Shown here: positions 8,561 to 14,289 of the stretch, piece after piece | Layout of the letters: each line of letters starts with the position of its first letter | Numbering within the stretch: position 1 is the stretch's first letter | Source: Candidatus Poribacteria bacterium | GTDB taxonomy: Bacteria; Poribacteria; WGA-4E; WGA-3G | Assembly: GCA_022822085.1 (NCBI GenBank) | Contig: JAJECK010000135.1 | Span: 1-32,704 of the forward strand | Direction: 5' to 3' | Length of the DNA: 32,704 nucleotides | Notes under the pieces: model-generated | Databases searched by the model: none | Told to the model about the DNA's origin: nothing | What the model saw: only the letters and a program-made list of their open reading frames with translations | Position numbers and translations under genes: made by a program

Positions 8561-8887
8561 TCAAGAACCAATGTTTTCAGATGCTAACGGTTCAATAGAA
8601 AGCCTACAACCGAGTGCTTTCAGAATAGTCCCGAGTGTATCAAGATGCGGTGCTTTATCACTTGAAAGAATTTTTTGCAATGCATCAGGTGACATGTGGG
8701 TCCGCTTTGCTAACTCGGTTATACCCCCTTGTGCCTCAACAACATTGCCTATACCCTTTAGAAAGAATGGTGCATCACCATCATGTTGATATTCTTCCAA
8801 TGCTACATCAAGATAACCAATTGCTTCTTCCTTATCAGATGCAAGCCGGTTAATTAGGTAATCGTGCCATTTCGGATATTGTCTCAT
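8561..8887 (-). CDS. XRE-family antitoxin, pair 2
   Basis: A 108-aa antidote protein. The C-terminal half (ITELAKRTHMSPDALQKIL onward) is almost identical to the antitoxins of pairs 3 and 4 and carries the helix-turn-helix. The N-terminal half (MRQYPKWHDYL...) is divergent from them. Its start overlaps the pair 2 toxin stop as ATGA (8884-8887), which implies coupled translation. Confidence 0.87.
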   Translation of the reverse strand: MRQYPKWHDYLINRLASDKEEAIGYLDVALEEYQHDGDAPFFLKGIGNVVEAQGGITELAKRTHMSPDALQKILSSDKAPHLDTLGTILKALGCRLSIEPLASENIGS

Positions 8888-9222
8888 CGTTGCGATTCCT
8901 TATATTCTAACCAATAAGTTTTTGCACGTTCAATGTCTCGCTGCTGTGAAGACTTATCTCCACCACATAGCAAGACAAGAACCGTATTTTCGAATTCACC
9001 AAAGTATATACGATATCCAGGTCCGAAGTGGAGTCGTAGTTCAAAAACACCTTCACCTACGGGGTTGCAGTCACCAAAATTACCATTCTCAAGTCGGTTA
9101 ATTCGTCTTTCAATTCTGTTAATTGTCGTTTTATCTCGTAATGATTCAAACCATTCAATGAATGGTGTTCTCCCGTTTTGTGTTCTATAAAATTCTATTT
9201 CTCTGGGATGTATATTAAGCAT
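8884..9222 (-). CDS. RelE/HigB-type toxin, pair 2
   Basis: A 112-aa toxin with the same signatures as pair 1 (GPGYRIYF, CGGDKSSQQRDIERAK). The ATG at 9222 sits 52 bases after the stop of the upstream antitoxin (9275), a spacing kept in every unit. An in-frame TTG at 9285 is the alternative start. Confidence 0.88.
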   Translation of the reverse strand: MLNIHPREIEFYRTQNGRTPFIEWFESLRDKTTINRIERRINRLENGNFGDCNPVGEGVFELRLHFGPGYRIYFGEFENTVLVLLCGGDKSSQQRDIERAKTYWLEYKESQR

Positions 9223-9274
9223 TATATTCTTCTGTGAATATCTCCAATCATCTATTTTTCTGATCTGAAGCGAC

Positions 9275-9601
9275 TCAAGAACCACTGTTTTCAGATGCTA
9301 ACGGTTCAATAGAAAGCCTACAACCGAGTGCTTTCAGAATAGTTCCGAGTGTGTCAAGATGCGGTGCTTCATCACTTGAAAGTATTTTTTGTAATGCATC
9401 AGGTGACATGTGGGTCCGCTTTGCTAACTCGGTTATACCTCCTTGTGCATCTATAACAACTTCAATTGCACTATGGAGTGTAGTATAATTTTTATAGATT
9501 TGGAATTCCTCAATTACTGCATCAAGAAAATGGATTGTTTCTACACGGTTAGTGGTAAGCCGTTCAGTCAAATATTTACGCCATGTTGACTTTTTTTTCA
9601 T
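9275..9601 (-). CDS. XRE-family antitoxin, pair 3
   Basis: A 108-aa antidote protein. The start is placed at the ATG at 9601 rather than an upstream in-frame one at 9628, because this restores the ATGA overlap with the pair 3 toxin seen in the other pairs and equalises antitoxin length. The N-terminus (MKKKSTWRKYL) is the most diverged of the set, whereas the HTH half matches pairs 2 and 4. Confidence 0.86.
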   Translation of the reverse strand: MKKKSTWRKYLTERLTTNRVETIHFLDAVIEEFQIYKNYTTLHSAIEVVIDAQGGITELAKRTHMSPDALQKILSSDEAPHLDTLGTILKALGCRLSIEPLASENSGS

Positions 9602-9936
9602 CGTTGTGTCTCCTTGAAATCTCTCCAATAAGTTTTTGCACGTTCAATGTCCCGTTGCTGGGAGGATTTGTCTCCACCACATAGCAATAGAACAATCATG
9701 TTATCAACTACAGCAAAATAAATACGATAACCTTTCCCAATATGAAGTCGTAACTCAAAAACTCCTTCACCGACCGATTTGTAATCACCAAAATTCCCTG
9801 ATTCAAGTGACAATAGACGCGCTTCAATCCTTCCTCGTATCCTTGCATCTCGTAATGATTCAAACCATTCAGTGAAAAGGGTTCTCCCGTTTTGTGTTGT
9901 ATAGAATTCTATTTCTCTGGGTCGTGTATCAAGCAT
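9598..9936 (-). CDS. RelE/HigB-type toxin, pair 3
   Basis: A 112-aa toxin. It shows slightly altered core residues (LRLHIGKGYRIYF in place of HFGPG) but keeps CGGDKSSQQRDIERAK. The first 30 residues are close to the other copies; the middle (about 30-60) is the most different, consistent with a distinct partner interface. ATG at 9936; TTG at 9999 is the alternative. Confidence 0.87.
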   Translation of the reverse strand: MLDTRPREIEFYTTQNGRTLFTEWFESLRDARIRGRIEARLLSLESGNFGDYKSVGEGVFELRLHIGKGYRIYFAVVDNMIVLLLCGGDKSSQQRDIERAKTYWRDFKETQR

Positions 9937-9988
9937 TATATTCTTCTGTAAATATCTCCAATCATCTATTTTTCTGATCTGAAGTGAC

Positions 9989-10312
9989 TCAAGAACCACT
10001 GTTTTCAGATGCTAACGGTTCAATAGAAAGCCTACAACCGAGAGCTTTCAGAATAGTCCCGAGTGTGTCAAGATGCGGGGCTTTATCACTTGAAAGTATT
10101 TTTTGCAATACATCAGGTGACATGTGTGCCCGCTTTGCAAGTTCAGTAACACCAATTTGTGCGTCAACAACTGTTTTTATGCCTTTTAAAAAGAAAAGTA
10201 TATCACCATCATCCTGAAATTCCTCAAATGTAAGTTTGAGATAGTCGATGGCTTCTTCTCGGTTAGCAAGACCTTTCATTAAAAACTCATGCAAAGTTTC
10301 AAGTTTTCTCAT
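9989..10312 (-). CDS. XRE-family antitoxin, pair 4 (promoter-proximal pair)
   Basis: A 107-aa antidote protein, one residue shorter than pairs 2 and 3. The start is set at the ATG at 10312 (ATGA overlap with the toxin stop) and not at the upstream 10339. The HTH region reads ELAKRAHMSPDVLQKILSS. As part of the first pair in the operon it would be made in the largest amount if expression declines along the transcript. Confidence 0.86.
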   Translation of the reverse strand: MRKLETLHEFLMKGLANREEAIDYLKLTFEEFQDDGDILFFLKGIKTVVDAQIGVTELAKRAHMSPDVLQKILSSDKAPHLDTLGTILKALGCRLSIEPLASENSGS

Positions 10313-10647
10313 GTTTGTGTTTCCTTGTATTCTAACCAATAGAATTTTGCGCGTTCAATGTCCCGTTGCTGAGACGATTTGTCTCCACCACATAAGACGA
10401 CTATAATCCTGTTGGACTCAACTCCAAAATATATACGTATCCCCGGACCGAAATGAAGTCGTAATTCATATATACCTTCTCCAACTGAACTAAAATCACC
10501 GAAATTTCCCTCTTCAAGCCGTTGAAGCCTTTTACGAATACTGGTGCGAGTTTTCTGGTCACGTATCGTTTCAAACCATTCAGTGAATGGGGTTCTCCCG
10601 TTTTGTGTTCTATAAAACTCTAATTCTCTGGGTTGTGTGTCAAGCAT
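10309..10647 (-). CDS. RelE/HigB-type toxin, pair 4 (first gene of the operon)
   Basis: A 112-aa toxin. This copy has no upstream repeat unit, and its only sensible start is the ATG at 10647, which fixes the start of the paralogues. Signatures: FYRTQNGRTPFTEWFE near the N-terminus, LRLHFGPGIRIYF, and LCGGDKSSQQRDIERAKFYW. No clear Shine-Dalgarno precedes it, unlike the internal copies, so the leading toxin may be translated poorly. Confidence 0.88.
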   Translation of the reverse strand: MLDTQPRELEFYRTQNGRTPFTEWFETIRDQKTRTSIRKRLQRLEEGNFGDFSSVGEGIYELRLHFGPGIRIYFGVESNRIIVVLCGGDKSSQQRDIERAKFYWLEYKETQT

Positions 10648-10708
10648 GAATAGATAATAGAAAATGTGAAATTATTAAACAAACAATAAAGTGAATAATC
10701 TCCAAAAA

Positions 10709-10737
10709 ATAATAACAGATTTTGCATCACAATGCAA
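10709..10737 (-). promoter_or_regulatory. Promoter with overlapping palindromic operator for the TA array
   Basis: On the minus strand TTGCAT (10737-10732) and TATTAT (10714-10709) are 17 bp apart, about 60 bp upstream of the first toxin. A perfect inverted repeat TTGCAT-N4-ATGCAA (10722-10737) covers the -35 box. That is where an XRE antitoxin would be expected to bind for autorepression. The rest of 10648-10909 is AT-rich and non-coding. Confidence 0.5.
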
Positions 10738-10801
10738 TTCAATTCGGCAAAATACTTCACTGAGATGTCCTTATCACTTATTAGAATTAACAAGATTTCA
10801 C

Positions 10802-10830
10802 TTGTCTATTAACCCATTACATGATACGAT
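10802..10830 (+). promoter_or_regulatory. Candidate promoter for the PhyH gene
   Basis: TTGTCT (10802-10807) and TACGAT (10825-10830), 17-bp spacer, about 80 bp before the dioxygenase start. Both boxes are imperfect. Confidence 0.3.
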
Positions 10831-10909
10831 AATTACATAATCATACATAGATTTTGAGATGAAAACTACAAAGCAATAATGGCTGAATTTATGGAAGGAG
10901 AACAAGGAG

Positions 10910-11716
10910 ATGCGGCACGAACTCACCGCGGAACAAATTGAATTTTATCAGAATAATGGATATCTTGTTATTGAAAATTTCCTTGATGCTGACGAGTTAA
11001 CAGAATGGCGTAGATGCACAGATGAATCAGTAACCGAACGTCTCGGAAATTCCGTTGAGTTTTTCACAAATCAATTGGACCCATCAAATTTTTATGCGCG
11101 TGTCTTTACACAATGTCTACGTCTTTCCGATACACATCCCGGCATGCGAAAGTTGGTGCATGACCCGAAAATTGGTAAGATGGCTACGCAATTGGCTGGA
11201 ACTGACGGCATGCGAATTTGGCACGACCAAGCATTGATTAAACCTCCCAACGGCAATCCCACCGCTTGGCACCTTGATGTACCATACTGGTCATTTGACT
11301 CACGAGATGCTGTCTCATTTTGGGTGGCATTAGATGATGCCACGTTAGGCAACGGTTGTATGTGGTATCTGCCCGGTACTCACAAGGAAGCACGTTTTGA
11401 TAATGTCGGCATCGGTGAAAACATTGGCGCGCTGTTTGATGTTTACCCAGAATGGAAGAAACTTGAACCACAATCCGCACCATGCCCTGCAGGTTCAATG
11501 GTATGGCACAACGGTCTAACCGCACACGGCGCAGGTGCAAACATGACGTTTTCACACCGACGTGCAATGACATGCGGTTTCATGCCTGATGGATGCACAT
11601 TCAACGGAAAAAGAAACATCCTGCCAGAAGATTATTTTAACTCACTAACAGTAGGTGATGTGCTTGACGACGAAGTACAGAATACGCTTGTTTGGCACAC
11701 TGACTGGGAAAAATAG
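10910..11716 (+). CDS. Phytanoyl-CoA dioxygenase (PhyH) family protein
   Basis: A 268-aa non-haem Fe(II)/2-oxoglutarate oxygenase. The iron triad is visible: His121 and Asp123 in WHLDVPYW and the distal His206 in LTAHGAG, with an Arg (217 or 218) in SHRRAM to bind 2-oxoglutarate. The N-terminal TAEQIEFYQNNGYLVIENFL is the usual PhyH opening. Substrate is unknown; the family hydroxylates many small molecules. AAGGAG at 10895-10900 lies nine bases before the ATG; a second AAGGAG abuts the ATG directly. It precedes a sulfatase-fold hydrolase by 60 bp, so the two may share a catabolic pathway. Confidence 0.9.
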   Translation: MRHELTAEQIEFYQNNGYLVIENFLDADELTEWRRCTDESVTERLGNSVEFFTNQLDPSNFYARVFTQCLRLSDTHPGMRKLVHDPKIGKMATQLAGTDGMRIWHDQALIKPPNGNPTAWHLDVPYWSFDSRDAVSFWVALDDATLGNGCMWYLPGTHKEARFDNVGIGENIGALFDVYPEWKKLEPQSAPCPAGSMVWHNGLTAHGAGANMTFSHRRAMTCGFMPDGCTFNGKRNILPEDYFNSLTVGDVLDDEVQNTLVWHTDWEK

Positions 11717-11776
11717 TAATTTCACAATATAACTGAATCTCATTCTATAATTGAATTCATAAGGAGAATAAAAAAC

Positions 11777-13171
11777 ATGGCAAAACAGCCAAATATCGTC
11801 CTGATGGGTATAGACTCACTTCTCGCCACACACATGAGTTGTTATGGGTATCACAGACAGACAACACCACATATAGATAAGTTTGCAGAGGGCGGGACGC
11901 TCTTTGAAAAAACATATAGTGCCCACATCCCCACAACGAGTGCCTATGCGTCTATGCTGACAGGGATGGACACATTTGGCACACAAGTTGTCGCACTTCG
12001 CCACAAAGGGCCTCTACGCGAAGAAGTGAAAACCTTACCTGAAATATTGAAAGAAGTCGGTTACGATACGACTTGTGTCGGATTCGGTGGTCCAAGTGCC
12101 CGTGGATTTGATAACTATTTAGATTACGCAAATTGGGGGCCAGATGAAACTGGGCGCAGTCCAAAGGCAGAAAACCTGAACAAAACAACACTGCCTGAGT
12201 TGAATAGGTTAATTGATCAGAAAGATGAGAAACCGTTTTTCCTATTCCTGCGACACATGGATCCACACTCTCCCTATCTGCCACCCGCACCTTATGAACG
12301 GACGTTCTACCACGGCGACGAATGTGATCCGAATAATAAATCCATGGAACCTGTGATGACATTCAAACCGTTCTGTGATTACTTTGCATCATGGATGCCT
12401 GCAGGAATAACAGACAAAGACTATGTCATCGCACAATACGACGGTGCAATTGCATATATGGATGCATGTATACAGACGTTATTCAACGCTCTTGAAACAC
12501 GCGGGGTTCTGGACGATACTATAGTCGTTATCAATGGCGACCACGGTGAAACGCTTTATGACCACGAATGTTGGTTTGATCACCACGGACTCTACGATGT
12601 TACGCTACATGTGCCGCTCATTATCCGTTATCCTGATCGTGTGCCTGCCGGAAGACGTGTCTCTGGATATAACCAACACAAAGACCTTGTCCCGACACTC
12701 CTTGAGTTAGCAGATATTGAAACGGACATTGCATTTGATGGTGATAGTCTTACGCCTCTAATAAGTGGTGAAATTGTTTCTTATGATAGTGAATTCTATA
12801 TCACAGAATGCACTTGGATGCGCAAACACGGATGGCGAACTCCTGAATGGAAACTTATCGTCGCGCTTGAGCCTGATTTCCACTACAAACCCCCTGTTGA
12901 ACTCTACAATCTCATTCAAGACCCCGATGAGAACGATAACCTTGTAGAAAAACATCCGGATATTGTAAATGTCTTAGAAACACGGATGAAGAATTGGATA
13001 CTTCAACGGGAAAATGAAACTGGGTTGCCGAACCCGATTATGAATCAAGGCGATTGGCACGGACATAAAGGTGTCGGTCCCTTTAAATCGTCAGATCAAG
13101 CATACAACACAATGCACATCGGCAATCCGGGTGAGGCAGCGCGTTTACAAGCAAAATCACGGGATGAGTAG
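11777..13171 (+). CDS. Sulfatase-fold hydrolase lacking the formylglycine cysteine
   Basis: A 464-aa member of the alkaline phosphatase superfamily. It has the sulfatase layout: IVLMGIDSLLATHMSCYGY with N-terminal metal ligands, ASMLTG, RHMDPHSPYLPP, and NGDHGETLYDH with C-terminal metal ligands. The nucleophile position aligned to the C of CxPSR is Thr53 (TTSAYASMLTG), so formylglycine cannot form. Thr nucleophiles occur in phosphoethanolamine transferases and related phospho-transfer members, so this enzyme may cleave phosphate or phosphonate esters rather than sulfate esters. No signal peptide is evident. AAGGAG precedes the ATG. It lies between PhyH and the PEP-hydrolase gene on the same strand. 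Confidence 0.87.
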   Translation: MAKQPNIVLMGIDSLLATHMSCYGYHRQTTPHIDKFAEGGTLFEKTYSAHIPTTSAYASMLTGMDTFGTQVVALRHKGPLREEVKTLPEILKEVGYDTTCVGFGGPSARGFDNYLDYANWGPDETGRSPKAENLNKTTLPELNRLIDQKDEKPFFLFLRHMDPHSPYLPPAPYERTFYHGDECDPNNKSMEPVMTFKPFCDYFASWMPAGITDKDYVIAQYDGAIAYMDACIQTLFNALETRGVLDDTIVVINGDHGETLYDHECWFDHHGLYDVTLHVPLIIRYPDRVPAGRRVSGYNQHKDLVPTLLELADIETDIAFDGDSLTPLISGEIVSYDSEFYITECTWMRKHGWRTPEWKLIVALEPDFHYKPPVELYNLIQDPDENDNLVEKHPDIVNVLETRMKNWILQRENETGLPNPIMNQGDWHGHKGVGPFKSSDQAYNTMHIGNPGEAARLQAKSRDE

Positions 13172-13172
13172 C

Positions 13173-13263
13173 CATCAGTCGTCAGTTATCAGTTGTCAGT
13201 AAAGAGATTTCTGATTTAATCACATGCCTCTTACTGACCACTGAAGGCTGATAACTGACAACC
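13173..13263. repeat. Imperfect inverted repeat in the gap before the PEP-hydrolase gene
   Basis: The left arm (about 13175-13206, containing GTCAGTTATCAG and GTCAGTAAAGAG) is echoed in reverse complement by the right arm (about 13228-13262, CTCTTACTGACC ... CTGATAACTGACAAC). The arms enclose about 20 bp. It looks like a dispersed intergenic element; it fills most of the 111-bp gap and could form a long hairpin in the transcript. Confidence 0.6.
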
Positions 13264-13282
13264 ACAAAGAAAGGAAAACAAA

Positions 13283-14104
13283 ATGCCAGATTATACACGA
13301 GAACAAGTATTAGGACGACTGAATTCGGAATTAGATAAAGGTAACTCACTGCTTGCTGTTGGAGCAGGAACAGGTATTACTGCAAAGTTTGCTGAAAAAG
13401 GTGGTGCAGATCTGATTGTTATTTACAACTCTGGTCGCTATCGGATGTCAGGGTTTGGATCCTGTGCAGGACTTTTAGCTTACGGCGATGCAAACGCTAT
13501 TGTCATGGAAATGGGGGAACGTGAGGTTTTGCCAGTTGTCCAAGAAACACCTGTAATCGCCGGTGTCAACGGCACAGACCCAACACGGCGGATGAGCAAC
13601 TTCTTAAAACAGGTACGCGATGTAGGATTTGATGGTGTCAACAACTTCCCTACCGTAGGTGTGATTGACGGCACGTTTCGGGTAACCCTTGAAGAAACAG
13701 GGATGGGTTTCTATAAAGAGGTTGAAACAATTGGCATTGCACATGAGATGGACCTGTTCACCATCGTCTATGTTTTCAACCCTGAAGAGTCTGAGAGTAT
13801 GGCGAAAGCCGGTGCAGATGTTATTATCGCGCACATGAACACAACGATTGGTGGCACTATCGGTGCAGAAACCGCTTTTACACTTGAAGACGCAGCGGTG
13901 CGTGTACAGGAGATATGCGATGCAGCAAAGGCGCAGAATCCTGATGTGATCTGCTTGTCGCACGGTGGTCCCATTGCAAAGGCACCAGATGCTGCCTATA
14001 TAAATGAACATACCGATACTGTTGGGTTTGTTGGTGCATCAAGTATTGAACGGTTCGCCTGTGAGGAGAGTATTCCGCGGGTTACTACCTCGTTTAAAGA
14101 ATGA
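13283..14104 (+). CDS. Phosphoenolpyruvate hydrolase-family TIM-barrel protein
   Basis: A 273-aa protein of the PEP_hydrolase family (Pfam PF09370 as I recall it), related to the PEP mutase/isocitrate lyase-type barrels. Visible family segments are GAGTGITAKFAEKGGADLI, IYNSGRYRM, PVIAGVNGTDP, GFDGVNNFPTVG, GADVIIAHM and CLSHGGPI. The reaction in this organism is not known. AGAAAGGA lies about ten bases before the ATG. A second copy of only its last 36 codons is found at 17136-17264, downstream of the large secreted protein. It is followed after 43 bp by a MITE. Confidence 0.85.
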   Translation: MPDYTREQVLGRLNSELDKGNSLLAVGAGTGITAKFAEKGGADLIVIYNSGRYRMSGFGSCAGLLAYGDANAIVMEMGEREVLPVVQETPVIAGVNGTDPTRRMSNFLKQVRDVGFDGVNNFPTVGVIDGTFRVTLEETGMGFYKEVETIGIAHEMDLFTIVYVFNPEESESMAKAGADVIIAHMNTTIGGTIGAETAFTLEDAAVRVQEICDAAKAQNPDVICLSHGGPIAKAPDAAYINEHTDTVGFVGASSIERFACEESIPRVTTSFKE

Positions 14105-14147
14105 TTTTCTCATTTCACAATTATTACTCTTTCTACAATATTCTTAT

Positions 14148-14266
14148 CAGGACTTACGCATTCCCCCTTTGATAAGGGGGGTTAGGGGGTAAAAAGGCGT
14201 TATTTTAGGTATTTAACCCCCTACCCCCCTTATCAAGGGACTTTAAGACGTATGGCGTAAGTCCTG
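14148..14266. mobile_element. 119-bp MITE with 12-bp terminal inverted repeats and 5-bp TSD
   Basis: Ends are CAGGACTTACGC (14148-14159) and GCGTAAGTCCTG (14255-14266), perfect inverted repeats of 12 bp. CTTAT flanks both sides (14143-14147 and 14267-14271), a target-site duplication. Internally a G-run arm (14171-14190) pairs with a C-run arm (about 14216-14235), so the whole element can fold into a hairpin. It has no coding capacity. It ends 23 bp before the next ATG. Confidence 0.85.
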
Positions 14267-14289
14267 CTTATAAAAAAGGTAATCTACAC

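Larger units (their letters stand above)
7808..10647 (-). repeat. Tandem array of four toxin-antitoxin units, 714-bp period
   Basis: Toxin starts lie at 8508, 9222, 9936 and 10647, and antitoxin starts at 8173, 8887, 9601 and 10312: successive distances are 714, 714 and 711 bp. A core of about 150-170 bp covering the antitoxin 3' half, the 52-bp spacer and the toxin 5' end differs by only a handful of bases between units, while the other parts have diverged. All eight genes are on one strand without room for separate promoters. Confidence 0.92.

Noticed and set aside
8508-8571. Upstream TTG starts that would extend the toxins of pairs 1-3 by 21 residues
   Set aside because: The promoter-proximal toxin has no such extension and starts at the equivalent ATG; the extra codons fall in the conserved 52-bp spacer and the codon is TTG. 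They remain possible alternatives.
7808-10647. CRISPR array as an explanation of the regular repeat
   Set aside because: The period is 714 bp and the repeats are coding; there are no short repeats with unique spacers anywhere in the window.
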